From the NCBI GenBank assembly GCA_029261855.1, contig JAJDAN010000077.1:49610-113609 (forward strand): a DNA stretch of 64,000 nt, written 5' to 3'. A model generated the notes under the pieces. The model was not told where the DNA came from. It worked only from the letters and a program-made list of their open reading frames with translations, and did not search any database. Below are positions 16,704-26,083 of this stretch, piece after piece (position 1 is the first letter of the stretch; each line of letters opens with the position of its first letter). This DNA is from Deltaproteobacteria bacterium (lineage in GTDB: Bacteria; Myxococcota_A; UBA9160; UBA4427). Both the position numbers and the translations under genes were made by a program.

Positions 16704-18917
16704 ATGTTAGTGCACGACACGGGACTGTTTCGCGTGGGTCGAAGTGACGCTCTGATCGCGCTCGCGCTGTTAGGCGGCGTTCTGGCGGCCTACGGCGGTG
16801 TAGGCGCGCACGACTTCATCCCTTGCGACGACGACGCCTATGTCTACCAGAACCCCGTCGTGAGGCAGGGCCTAACAGCGCCAGGTTTCGCCTGGGCCTT
16901 CGCGCCTCATGTGGCGAACTGGCACCCGGTCTCCTGGCTCTCCCACATGCTCGACGTGACGCTATTCGGGCTCGAGGCCGGGTGGCACCACTGGGGCAAC
17001 GTGGTGCTGCACGCGGTGAATGCCGTCCTTCTCTTCCTCTTTCTGCGCCAGGGCGCTCTGCTTCGCTGCGGCACGGGGGCCCCCTGGGCACCGGCCTGCG
17101 TCGCGGCGTTGTTCGCGTTGCACCCGCTGCACGTCGAGTCCGTGGCCTGGGTGGCCGAGCGCAAGGACGTCCTCTGTGGGCTCTTCTTTCTGCTCAGCCT
17201 GTGCGCATACCTGGGCTACGCGAGGCGTCCGGGGGTGCTGCGGTATCTGGCGGTCTTGCTGTTCTCGGCCTTGGCGATGGGGTCGAAGCCCATGGCCGTG
17301 ACACTGCCCGGTGTGCTTTTGCTCCTCGATGTCTGGCCCCTGGGCCGCGCACCCTGGCCCGGGCAGTCAGACGGGCCGCTCCGCGGTACGCGCTGGAGCC
17401 GGCTCGTTCTCGAGAAGCTTCCCGTGCTGGCGCTGTCGGCTCTGACCTCGGCGGTCGCGGTCTGGAGTCAGGCCGCCGACCGCGCCATGGGCAACCTCGC
17501 CACCTTGCCCGTCACGGACCGCCTCGCGAACGCCATCGTCAGCTACGTCAGCTATCTGGGGAAGGCGCTCTGGCCTCACGACCTGGCGATCTTCTATCCC
17601 CATCCCGCGCTGGTCGGAAGCGGCGACAGCGCGAGCTTCGGCTGGCGCGTGCTCGGGGCCGGGCTCGCGCTGCTGCTGCTGACCGCGCTCGCCCTCTGGC
17701 GTTCCCGCAAGCAGCCCGAAGTCGCCGTGGGCTGGCTCTGGTACCTGGGCATGCTGGTGCCGGTGATCGGCCTGGTCCAGGTGGGCGAGCAGGCAATGGC
17801 GGACCGCTACACCTACCTCCCGATGATCGGCATCTACATCGCCGGCGTCTGGTGGATCGCGGACGCGGCGCGTCCGCACGGTCGACTGGCGCAACGCGCC
17901 CTGGCCGTCGGCTTCCCGCTGCTGTTGCTCGCGCTGGGGGTTGCGACCCGACAACAGGTCGCCGTGTGGCGGGACGGCGAGAGCGTCTTCCGCCACGCAA
18001 TCGCCGTCACCGAGAACAACGCGTTCGCCCACAACCACCTGGGACGCGTCTACGAGAATGCCGGGAAACTCGGGTCTGCGATCGAGCAGTACGAGCGGGC
18101 AATCGAGATCCGCCCCAGCGCGGGAGCACTCAGCAACCTCGGCAACGTGCTCGCGAAGAGCGGTGAGCCCCAACCCGCGCTCGCGCGTTTCGAGCAGGCA
18201 CTCGCGCTCGAGCCCTCGTCGTCGATCGCGCACGGCAACCTCGGCGTGGTGCTCGCGACCCTGGGACGCCACGACGAAGCGATCGATGCCTACGAGCGAT
18301 CCATCGCGCTCGAGCCCGAGCGCGCGACGACGCACTACAACCTGGGATCCCTGCTGCTACGCACTCGCAAGCTCGAGCGCGGCGCGGCGCAGCTCGAACA
18401 GGCGCTGGACCTCGACCCCTTCCACGCCGGCGCCTCGAACAATCTCGGGGTGGCCTACGTCGAGCAGGGACGCCTGCAGGAGGGCATCCTCGCCTACCGG
18501 CGCACGCTCGAGCTCGACCCCGACCACCCGGGAACCCGCTGCAACCTCGGTCGCGTTCACGAGCGCGTGGGCGATACCGGCGATGCGGAGCTCGAGTATC
18601 AGCAGGCGATCACGCTTGAGCCACCCTGCCCCCACGGCCACCGCTTCCTCGGCTACATGAACTTCGCGTCGGGCAGGTTCGACGAGGCGCTCGTCCACTT
18701 CGAGCAGGTCCGCCAGCTCGCGCCCGGTGCCGATGCCCTCAACGACCTGGGTGCCGTCCACGCCCAGCGCCGCAACCTTCCGGCCGCGCGCGCAGCCTTC
18801 GAGCAGGCGCTTCGGATCGAACCCGACAACAGCGTGGCGCGCAAGAATCTCGAGCGGCTGCGCGCGGAGCAGGCGAGCACGCCGCCCGGCGCCGCGGAGC
18901 TCGGCAGCGATCCCTGA
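16704..18917 (+). CDS. Polytopic membrane protein with C-terminal TPR array (TMTC/GT-C glycosyltransferase-like)
   Basis: A 737-residue protein whose ATG at 16704 follows GAGGGGCGGG; the frame is open further upstream. Residues 1-430 hold about ten membrane segments. The acidic first loop (FIPCDDDAYVYQNPVV) and HPLHVESVAWVAERKDVL are features of the TMTC/O-mannosyltransferase-like GT-C fold. TMTC proteins pair such a membrane part with tetratricopeptide repeats. Residues 440-720 carry about eight TPRs (AFAHNHLGRVYENAGKLGSA and similar). Likely a lipid-linked sugar transferase modifying exported proteins, but the substrate cannot be read from sequence. It is divergent from the giant repeat gene and shares a 220-bp intergenic region with it. 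Confidence 0.8.
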   Translation: MLVHDTGLFRVGRSDALIALALLGGVLAAYGGVGAHDFIPCDDDAYVYQNPVVRQGLTAPGFAWAFAPHVANWHPVSWLSHMLDVTLFGLEAGWHHWGNVVLHAVNAVLLFLFLRQGALLRCGTGAPWAPACVAALFALHPLHVESVAWVAERKDVLCGLFFLLSLCAYLGYARRPGVLRYLAVLLFSALAMGSKPMAVTLPGVLLLLDVWPLGRAPWPGQSDGPLRGTRWSRLVLEKLPVLALSALTSAVAVWSQAADRAMGNLATLPVTDRLANAIVSYVSYLGKALWPHDLAIFYPHPALVGSGDSASFGWRVLGAGLALLLLTALALWRSRKQPEVAVGWLWYLGMLVPVIGLVQVGEQAMADRYTYLPMIGIYIAGVWWIADAARPHGRLAQRALAVGFPLLLLALGVATRQQVAVWRDGESVFRHAIAVTENNAFAHNHLGRVYENAGKLGSAIEQYERAIEIRPSAGALSNLGNVLAKSGEPQPALARFEQALALEPSSSIAHGNLGVVLATLGRHDEAIDAYERSIALEPERATTHYNLGSLLLRTRKLERGAAQLEQALDLDPFHAGASNNLGVAYVEQGRLQEGILAYRRTLELDPDHPGTRCNLGRVHERVGDTGDAELEYQQAITLEPPCPHGHRFLGYMNFASGRFDEALVHFEQVRQLAPGADALNDLGAVHAQRRNLPAARAAFEQALRIEPDNSVARKNLERLRAEQASTPPGAAELGSDP

Positions 18918-19507
18918 GGGCGGCATCTGCTGGCCGTCCCGGTCCGGCTCGGGGCGGTTCGGAAGCCGCGAAGGCTCGATGCGCAAGACCCCGCGGAATC
19001 GCTGATCCACAGGGAACGTCGAGGGAACTGTAATTTCGCAAGGAGGGCGTGGGTCATCGTGGGCCAGAGCCCGGGCCCCGAGCCGATCTGCATCCCTTCT
19101 ACGTTCGTCGCCGCCGAAGGAGCGCGAGCGATACGACGGCTTCTCCCGCTTCGAGGCCGTCGTCATGGGGACGCGTGGCCTCTCGGTCTGAGGCACGTCG
19201 CGCTAGGCAGCGTCGCGGAGAGGGTTCTGCGCCTATCTCCCCGTTCCGTCATCACGACGAAGATTGCGGACGGCACGGCCTACATCGATCCTTGGAAGGA
19301 CCCTGCGCTGTACCCGGGTCCAGCGTGAGGCCTCAATGCTGGGGCGCCTCCTCTACAGCAGCGAGATGTTCATCGGCTTGTCCGCTAGCGGGATGGCCGA
19401 TGTCTTCCGCGCGGGAAGTCAATCGTGTCATGATGGCGAGGCGACCAGCTACGTCCACAGAGCACTGTGTACGCGCCCGTGCCTGCGTGGACTGGGAGGA
19501 ACCAAGC
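18918..19507. other. 590-bp gap with no convincing gene
   Basis: Short frames in this stretch overlap each other on both strands and lack ribosome sites or recognisable motifs. A perfect 8-bp inverted repeat with a 15-base loop (ACGACGGC at 19133-19140, GCCGTCGT at 19156-19163) is present but lacks a T tract. The last part should hold the promoter of the following secreted protein. Confidence 0.5.
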
Positions 19508-22279
19508 GTGACACGAATCCCCACCTTCTTCATGCCGATTCTCTGTCTCTTGCTGCCCATCGTGGCAGGTGCGCAGCTAGACCCGTACACGTCCACGGAC
19601 CGGGAGGAGAGGCAGAACATCCTGCTCCAGATCGAACGCCAGGAGCTCGAGGAAAACCCCACATACGATTCGGTCTACAAGCCGTACGGTGTGCTCTTGG
19701 CCCTTCTTTGCGAGCTCGAGGCCCAGGAGCGAGACCTCGTACATCCCGATGGAGAGGACGGCTTCGTGCCGGACGACGTGGAGGCAAGTCAGCTCCTCGC
19801 GGGCGCGATCGCAGCCATTCGCGCGGAGATCGGCCTTGTCCTGGAACCCAATCCACCCGAGTGGGACGGCGAGAACGTTCACTCCGTGATCGATGCGGCG
19901 ATGTTTGCTGCGTACATCTTGCACCGCTTCCCCAACGCGGCTCCCGACGACGATCAGGGATCGGGCTGGTCGACCACCGCCTGGAACACATCGAAGCTGC
20001 TGCTCAAGTACGGCAACTGGCCCTACAAGCCCGCGCTCGACCCGAGCGCGCTGGACAACGTCCTCTCCAACAACCCAGGAGGTGCCATCGCCATGCAACT
20101 GCTGGCCGGCGAGGCCTTCGACGACGAGGATCTGATCCAGCGCGCCCGCTGGTCATACGCACACGCAAGAGCGACGCTTGCCCGACGCGGCCTCGCCGGC
20201 GAGCCCCTTGCCCCCTACTACACCGGCCGTGTGATTACACAGCTCGCGTTCGCCTGGCACACCGAGGACCCGACTCTTCGACAGTGGATCCAGGACCTGC
20301 TGGAGATGCAGCTGATCGCGGCGGCCCACAGCTACCTGCCCGGTGGCGCGGCGGGAGCACCCCAGCAGCGCGACCGCGGAGCGGGTGGCGGAGGTGGAAT
20401 CGCGGATCCCTCACCGACCGAGACGGGTACGGGACTCTTGCAGCAGGTCAACCTTCTGATCTTCGACGAGGAGCTCGATGCGAAGCTGGATCCGAGCGAC
20501 AGAGATACGTACCCGCAGCCAATGCTCGCGACCGACTACCACGCCCCGGAGATCATCCGGTCTCTGTTCCTCGACAAGGGCCCGGACGGCTACGCGTACA
20601 AGAACCGGACCGCCGCCGCCTGGGACAGCCGCTCGGGATGCTGCGATGAGCGCACGTATCGCTCGACGGGATGGCAGGGCTGGAACCCCGACGACTACCG
20701 CGGGACGCGCGGGCAGGACCCACAAAGCGACCCCGATGGTTCCACGAACCTGCAGATGCAGCCGGGCTACGGCTACATGCTGCCAGGAGGCCTCGGAAGC
20801 ATCGGTGGGTACTACGCATCCGCAGGAGCGCAGGCTCCGAGCTGGGCCGCGTACGTCAAGGATCCAGCCGCTTCGAGCGGATTCTCGATCCTGTACCAAC
20901 ACCAGCCGTCGGACGAGAAGTACGACTACTGCGAGGGCGCCAGTCCCCCCTTCGATCCCCTGTCGCACGACCCGAGATGGGTTTACGAGCGCAAAAACCA
21001 CTACCGCCGGATGTCCTGGGACCGGACGCAGATGACGCTCTACGACACGACGCCAGAGCCTACTGAGAACCAGGATCTCGACTACGCACTAGCGCACCTC
21101 CCGCTCTTCATGCAGCAGTGCTCGCAGATCGTATCTGGCGGAGACTCGAACTGGTGGGTCGGCCAGCCGACTGACGACGGAAACGGCCCGTACGCATTCA
21201 TGGCCTACCGACCCCTCGGCCAGTGGAGCGACTCCTACGAAGACGGGGGAACCCCGGCCTGCGGCGATGCGCCCGCGGACGCCTACACGTTGATCACCTT
21301 GACCGATCCGATCTCGGGATACATCGCAGAGGTCGCCCCACCCGGGGACTACACTGACTCGGCCGCCTACTGTGGCGAACTGGCGACCCGAACGGTGAGC
21401 TTCGGGAACGCGTCCGTGTCCATGTCCAAGATCTACCACGATCTTCGCGCCCAGGGCGAGGCGATCCGGCTCAAGTGGGACGGCGAAGAACGCGTCTTCA
21501 TCAAGGACAACCACTTCGACGCACTCTCCGACACCGAAGCATTCGGGACCGGAGTCATCGAGTCTCCATTCGTGACGTGGAGTGACGAGCCCGAATTCAC
21601 GCTGACGCTGGCCAGGGACCTCGACGATGACGGGAACACGACGGACGAGGGTGAGACGCGAGTGCTCGAGTTCGGCGACCCCTCCCAACCCGCGCCGCCC
21701 TGGGCACTCCAGCTGAAGAGCCGTGTCGCGCTAACCGACCCAATCGAACTGGAGTGGGACCACAGCTGGAACGACACGCCCAATGACCACTACGAGGTAA
21801 TCCGAAACGGTACGCAGATCGCCACGGTGTCCGCGACAGCCACCCTCGAATACACGGACAACGATCTCTGCACGGACGCCCATGTGCAGTCGAGCGTCAC
21901 CGACATCGCGAAGTACTGGGTGCGTGCCGTGCGGTCCACGGACACTTCGCTGGAGTCGTACCGCAGGGGCACGCTCGTGCATGGCGACGTCACGCCGCCG
22001 TCGACTCCCGGCAGCGTGTCCGCTCAGGCGACCGGGCCAGGGCAGATCACCGTCAGCTGGGCTCCGGCAACCGACAATTGGCACGTCGATCACTACCGCG
22101 TGACGCGAACAGACCCGCAGCAGAACGAGGCGATCTTCGACGACATCGAGAGCTCACTGTTCATCGACGGGGGCCTACCCGCGAACACGACCTACGAGTA
22201 CAAGGTCGTCGCCGTCGATGGTTGTCTGCGAGAGGGGATCTCCAGTATCACGGTGCAAGCGACGACGCCTGCGCCTTGA
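19508..22279 (+). CDS. Secreted protein of unknown function with C-terminal fibronectin type III domains
   Basis: A 923-residue exported protein. The GTG at 19508 is preferred because GGGAGGA lies 6-7 bases upstream and a clean signal peptide follows (TRIPTFFMPILCLLLPIVAG, then AQ). Residues 25-330 are largely helical (AWNTSKLLLKYGNWPYKPAL, IAMQLLAGEAFDDED). The middle region is rich in Trp, Tyr and Cys (STGWQGWNPDDYRGTRG, GCCDERTYRS). Residues about 735-920 contain two fibronectin III-like modules (PPSTPGSVSAQATGPGQITV, DHYRVTRTDP, NTTYEYKVVAVDG). The helical-then-beta arrangement recalls polysaccharide lyases and other toroid-fold carbohydrate enzymes, but I see no decisive catalytic motif. 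It stands alone between gaps. Confidence 0.75.
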   Translation: MTRIPTFFMPILCLLLPIVAGAQLDPYTSTDREERQNILLQIERQELEENPTYDSVYKPYGVLLALLCELEAQERDLVHPDGEDGFVPDDVEASQLLAGAIAAIRAEIGLVLEPNPPEWDGENVHSVIDAAMFAAYILHRFPNAAPDDDQGSGWSTTAWNTSKLLLKYGNWPYKPALDPSALDNVLSNNPGGAIAMQLLAGEAFDDEDLIQRARWSYAHARATLARRGLAGEPLAPYYTGRVITQLAFAWHTEDPTLRQWIQDLLEMQLIAAAHSYLPGGAAGAPQQRDRGAGGGGGIADPSPTETGTGLLQQVNLLIFDEELDAKLDPSDRDTYPQPMLATDYHAPEIIRSLFLDKGPDGYAYKNRTAAAWDSRSGCCDERTYRSTGWQGWNPDDYRGTRGQDPQSDPDGSTNLQMQPGYGYMLPGGLGSIGGYYASAGAQAPSWAAYVKDPAASSGFSILYQHQPSDEKYDYCEGASPPFDPLSHDPRWVYERKNHYRRMSWDRTQMTLYDTTPEPTENQDLDYALAHLPLFMQQCSQIVSGGDSNWWVGQPTDDGNGPYAFMAYRPLGQWSDSYEDGGTPACGDAPADAYTLITLTDPISGYIAEVAPPGDYTDSAAYCGELATRTVSFGNASVSMSKIYHDLRAQGEAIRLKWDGEERVFIKDNHFDALSDTEAFGTGVIESPFVTWSDEPEFTLTLARDLDDDGNTTDEGETRVLEFGDPSQPAPPWALQLKSRVALTDPIELEWDHSWNDTPNDHYEVIRNGTQIATVSATATLEYTDNDLCTDAHVQSSVTDIAKYWVRAVRSTDTSLESYRRGTLVHGDVTPPSTPGSVSAQATGPGQITVSWAPATDNWHVDHYRVTRTDPQQNEAIFDDIESSLFIDGGLPANTTYEYKVVAVDGCLREGISSITVQATTPAP

Positions 22280-22496
22280 GTACGTGGATTCCTACGAGCG
22301 AGATCGCGTTGACACCGTGCCACCCACAGGCGAGATGGCGGTGGGTGCAGGCGATTGGCTGCCGGACCTACCGATTCTCAGCGCTTCGTAGTCAACGCGA
22401 CGACCGTGCGTATCGCGGCATGATCTCGCGGGAACCGATCGTCCCGCCGTCGGGCGCTTCCCGTAGGCGCTGATGGGCTGACCAACGGCACACTTG

Positions 22497-23141
22497 TCAG
22501 GCTGCGAAGGACGGTGGGGCGTCGCGGCGTGCCCGGCCCAGCTCAGCGAACGCCCCGCGAAGGACGCCGACGGCCGTGCGCAAGAAGAGGGCGGCGATGC
22601 CGAGGCCCACCAGGATGTCCGGCCACCTCGAGCCCGACCAGGCCACGAGCGCGGCCGCTGCGAGAACGGCGCCGTTGGCGATCAGGTCGTTGCGAGAGCA
22701 CAGCCAGGTCGAGCGCAGGTTGATGTCGTCTGCTCGGTGACGCCAGAGGAGTGCGAAGCACAGCGTGTTGGCTGCGAGCGCGATGGCGCCGATCGCTGCC
22801 ATCGTCGGAGCTTCCGGTGGCATGCCGCTGCGAAGCTTGAAGGCGACCTCGATCAGGACGGCAACGCCGAACACCGCCATGATCGCTCCCTTGAACAGGG
22901 CGGCGCCCGCCTTCCAGGCGAGAGTCCTGTGGACGACGAAGAGGCTGAAGCCGTAGACGAGCGAGTCGCCCAGCATGTCCAGCGAGTCGGCAAGCAAGGC
23001 GCTGGACCCGGAAAGGAGGCCGGCGCCGAACTCGACCACGAACATGCAGGCATTGACCGAGAGCACCACCCACAGGACGCGACCGTGGCGCACTCGGATG
23101 GCCTCGAGTTCGCCTGCCTTCGTCTCGCAGCAATCATCCAT
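22497..23141 (-). CDS. Short cation diffusion facilitator family transporter
   Basis: Inner-membrane metal-cation/proton antiporter of the CDF family, 214 residues. The ATG at 23141 is chosen (GGAAG six bases upstream); the frame is open to 23414 but the extra part is Arg-rich and non-coding in character. About six membrane segments are visible. The metal-site helices are recognisable: ALLADSLDMLGDSLVYG (helix 2) and CSRNDLIANGAVLAAAALVA (helix 5). The N-terminus begins MDDCCE, whose paired Cys could bind metal. Standard CDF proteins have about 300 residues with a C-terminal cytoplasmic metal-binding domain, which is absent here. Metal specificity cannot be assigned. Confidence 0.85.
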   Translation of the reverse strand: MDDCCETKAGELEAIRVRHGRVLWVVLSVNACMFVVEFGAGLLSGSSALLADSLDMLGDSLVYGFSLFVVHRTLAWKAGAALFKGAIMAVFGVAVLIEVAFKLRSGMPPEAPTMAAIGAIALAANTLCFALLWRHRADDINLRSTWLCSRNDLIANGAVLAAAALVAWSGSRWPDILVGLGIAALFLRTAVGVLRGAFAELGRARRDAPPSFAA

Positions 23142-23464
23142 CTGTCGCTTCCACGCTCGCCTTCGGGTCGAGGGCCGGCGGCCGCAGGGCCCGCAGTGAT
23201 TCCGGGAGGATCGTGCCGCACTACTGTCCTCGATTCTCGGTAGCCGCACCAGCCTACCACGCGCGCGGCGTCGCCTGGATCTCAACGCCTTCTCCACACC
23301 AGTGAGTCGGGCCACAGTACGTGCCGCCGATACTTCTTCCTTCTTCTTTGCCTTCTCCATCGACGCGATGCGGAGCGTCACCGCCTCGAGAATCGCGGTC
23401 CTCCGCGTCCGCAACTCGGTGGGCTAGGCTTCGGCTTCCCTGAGCAGCGGTCGGCGAGGCGAGA

Positions 23465-24910
23465 GTGGCGAACGCGGGAAGCGGCGGACACGCCGAGGCG
23501 ACCTACGATCAGATCAATCTGAAGCGCTCGATCCTGCTGCTGTACTCGTCGGTGGGGTTGCCTCTCGCGATCATCGGCTACCCGATCGCGATCTGGATTC
23601 CGCCCCGCTACGCGGACGCGGAGCTCGGCCTGACCTTGCCGATCATCGGCACGATCCTCATCGTCGCGCGGCTCTCCGACATCGTCACCGATCCCCTGGT
23701 CGGCAACCTCTCGGACAACCGGCCGAGCCGTTGGGGTCGGCGCAAGCCGTGGATCGCGGCCGGTGTCCCGGTCATGTGTCTCGGCATCTACATGCTCTTC
23801 GTGCCGCCCGAGGGCGCGGGCATCGTCTGGCTGCTCGTCTGGATCAGCGTCATGTATCTGGGCGGGACCCTGATCGGCGTCCCCTACGGCGCCTGGGGGG
23901 CCGAGCTCTCGCCGGTCTACCACCAACGCTCGCGGGTGACCGCGGTGCGCGAACTGTTCCTGCTGGTCGGCCTCATCCTCGCGGCCATGATTCCGGTCTT
24001 CGTGAACGAGCTGTGGGAGCCCGGGGTCGACAACTATCTGACCGTGATGGCCTGGACGATCATCGCGATCCTGCCCCTCTCCGCCTTCGTCCTGCTCCGC
24101 TTCGTGCCCGAGGCGCCCGTGGTGCACCACACGAAGGTGTCGTTTCGGGAGGGCGCCCGGGCGATGTGGGCCAACAAACCGATGCGCCTGGTGCTCATCA
24201 TCCTGTTCGCCGTCACCACCGCGGAGGCCTTCCGCAACGCGCTCACCTACTTCTTCATGCGCGACTACATCGGTTTCGACGTCGCGAATGCGTCCAGACT
24301 CTACGCGAGCTACTTCTTCGTCGCGGTCCTCTCCGTGCCGGGCTGGCTGTGGCTGGGGCGGCGCATCGGAAAACACCGGGCCTTCACGATTGCGATCGTG
24401 GGGGTGACCGCGGTCAGCTTCCTGACCTTTGCGCTGAAGCCCGGCGACACCGTGCCCTACGTGATGCTCTTCATGACGAAGGCGCTCTGCTACGGCGCGG
24501 TCCAGTTCCTGCCCCTCGCCATGCTGGCAGACGTCGTGGACGTGGACTCGATTCGCACCAAGGGGGAGCGCGCCGGCTCGTTCTTCGCGCTGAGCGGCAT
24601 GACGTCGAAGCTCTCGATCGCCATCGGAACCGGCGTCTCCTACAACATCGCCGGTCTGCTCGGCTACGACGCCTCCGGCGTCGCCGGCGCGAACAGCACC
24701 GAAGAGCTGCGGGCGATGGCGTTCCAGTACTCGATCATGCCAGGCATCGCATACCTGCCCGCCATCTGGCTGACCTGGGTCTACCCGCTCACCCCCGAGC
24801 GGCAGGCGAGGCTGCGCGGCCTCATCGACCGCCGACGCGCCCGCATGCAGGCGAAGCTCGCGGACACCGGCACCGCCGGCGGAACGGAAGCGTCGCAGCC
24901 CGGCCCCTGA
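23465..24910 (+). CDS. MFS transporter of the glycoside-pentoside-hexuronide:cation symporter (GPH) family
   Basis: Inner-membrane secondary transporter, 481 residues, with about twelve membrane segments. GPH landmarks are present: the N-terminal helix (GLPLAIIGYPIAIW), the loop motif ARLSDIVTDPLVGNLSDN then RWGRRKPWI, and the central PYGAWGAELS. The GTG at 23465 follows GAGGCGAGA. The family symports sugars or other small organic molecules with sodium or protons. Many environmental members have no assigned substrate, and no catabolic genes adjoin to suggest one. It is divergently oriented from the CDF transporter. Confidence 0.88.
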   Translation: MANAGSGGHAEATYDQINLKRSILLLYSSVGLPLAIIGYPIAIWIPPRYADAELGLTLPIIGTILIVARLSDIVTDPLVGNLSDNRPSRWGRRKPWIAAGVPVMCLGIYMLFVPPEGAGIVWLLVWISVMYLGGTLIGVPYGAWGAELSPVYHQRSRVTAVRELFLLVGLILAAMIPVFVNELWEPGVDNYLTVMAWTIIAILPLSAFVLLRFVPEAPVVHHTKVSFREGARAMWANKPMRLVLIILFAVTTAEAFRNALTYFFMRDYIGFDVANASRLYASYFFVAVLSVPGWLWLGRRIGKHRAFTIAIVGVTAVSFLTFALKPGDTVPYVMLFMTKALCYGAVQFLPLAMLADVVDVDSIRTKGERAGSFFALSGMTSKLSIAIGTGVSYNIAGLLGYDASGVAGANSTEELRAMAFQYSIMPGIAYLPAIWLTWVYPLTPERQARLRGLIDRRRARMQAKLADTGTAGGTEASQPGP

Positions 24911-25174
24911 TGCCAAACCGCGAGCGGTGCCGAGTGGACGGTCCCGACGAAGTTCGCGCCTGTGTCGCATTCCGATTCGTGACGCGATCGGAGCGCAGGC
25001 CGGGGCGAACTCGTCCCTTGGCTGATCCCCTGATCTATTGGGAAACTACAGGAAAGGAGGCCATCTCGAGCCTGGGAGAGACCGGTCGGCCTCCGCAAAC
25101 TGCAGGGTCTGATCCTGCTCTGCGGCGGCGACTAAACGCGAGACATCGTCCTCGCCGAGAAGGCCCGCCCCCCT

Positions 25175-26083
25175 TCACGCGGTCAAGGCGCGCAGCAGCG
25201 CGTCGCAGATCGATTGGCCAGTTTCGAATTCATAGGGGAGGAAGGTCGGGACCGGGTTCATCTCGAGGCAGTACCAGCGGCCGTCGTCCGTCACCCGAAA
25301 GTCGAATCCTGCGATGACCATGCGTTCCTGCGATGCGAAACGATGACAAAGCTGGTCTACGGAACGGGGCACGTCGATGGCCCGGTAGCTCTTCGGGCCG
25401 GTCGCAAATCGGTAGTCGATCCCGTTGGCCTCGATGGACGTCGCGAGGGACTTCCCTCCGATTGTGTGGACCCGCACGTCGAAGCCAGGAACGCGGGCTT
25501 GGAGGATCACCGGCGTCGTGCCTTCGCGTAGCATCGAGGCGGTGGATTCATCCCAGAGCCGCACCTCGCTCCGCAGCCCTGAGCAGGACTTCACAATCAC
25601 GTCGTCGCTGTACGCCCTTCGGAACCGATCAGCCAGCTTGACACTGTTGGTCGCGATCCAGCCCGGAACCTCGAGGCCGGCGCGCGCCAATGCGTTCATC
25701 TGATAGGGCTTCGAGTTGTTCGAGCGTCCAGCACAGGGGCGATTCGCAACTACGCCCGGGAGCGCATTGATGAGGCATCGGAGCGAGGCCCTTCTCATCA
25801 CCTGGAACGCCTCGAAGACATACCCCGTGCGGTCGAGGTGCTCGGGCGCGGTGGGCTCGGGGCTCAGGTTCACGTAGGCACCCGTGATGGATGAGAATGG
25901 AACGCGCTCTCCATCGGACTCGATGAATCCCGCTTCGGGGCCCGGTGCGCGGTAGTCGAACGACCAGCGCGTGCCGAGCTCCGACTCGTTCAGCCAATGC
26001 ACGGGAATTCCCTGGCGTTCCGCGAGCCCGCCCACATAACCCGCCATGAGTTCACCCCGCTCACCGATGATGCAAATGCTCAT
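25175..26083 (-). CDS. ATP-grasp peptide ligase of the graspetide (MvdD/RimK-like) type
   Basis: Predicted RiPP macrocyclase that uses ATP to activate acidic side chains of a precursor peptide and join them to Lys, Ser or Thr. It has 302 residues, typical for the family. Signature segments in order: DDVIVKSCSGLRSEVR (160-174, nucleotide-binding Lys), PVILQARVPGFDVRVHTIGG (191-210, DVRV), GIDYRFA (221-227), AGFDFRV (258-264) and YCLEMNPVPTFLPYE (271-285, metal-binding Glu and Asn). The last two are the usual signature of microviridin/plesiocin-type ligases. The start overlaps the preceding gene by 23 bases and has GGAGG upstream, so translation is coupled. Last gene of the operon. All key residues look intact. 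Confidence 0.88.
   Translation of the reverse strand: MSICIIGERGELMAGYVGGLAERQGIPVHWLNESELGTRWSFDYRAPGPEAGFIESDGERVPFSSITGAYVNLSPEPTAPEHLDRTGYVFEAFQVMRRASLRCLINALPGVVANRPCAGRSNNSKPYQMNALARAGLEVPGWIATNSVKLADRFRRAYSDDVIVKSCSGLRSEVRLWDESTASMLREGTTPVILQARVPGFDVRVHTIGGKSLATSIEANGIDYRFATGPKSYRAIDVPRSVDQLCHRFASQERMVIAGFDFRVTDDGRWYCLEMNPVPTFLPYEFETGQSICDALLRALTA

Noticed and set aside
23378..24970. 530-codon minus-strand frame opposite the GPH symporter
   Set aside because: His/Asp/Arg-rich shadow of a transmembrane gene; no motifs.
25056..25094. GGAGGCC/GGCCTCC inverted repeat downstream of the symporter as a terminator
   Set aside because: The 25-base loop and lack of a T tract make it a poor terminator candidate; likely chance in GC-rich DNA.
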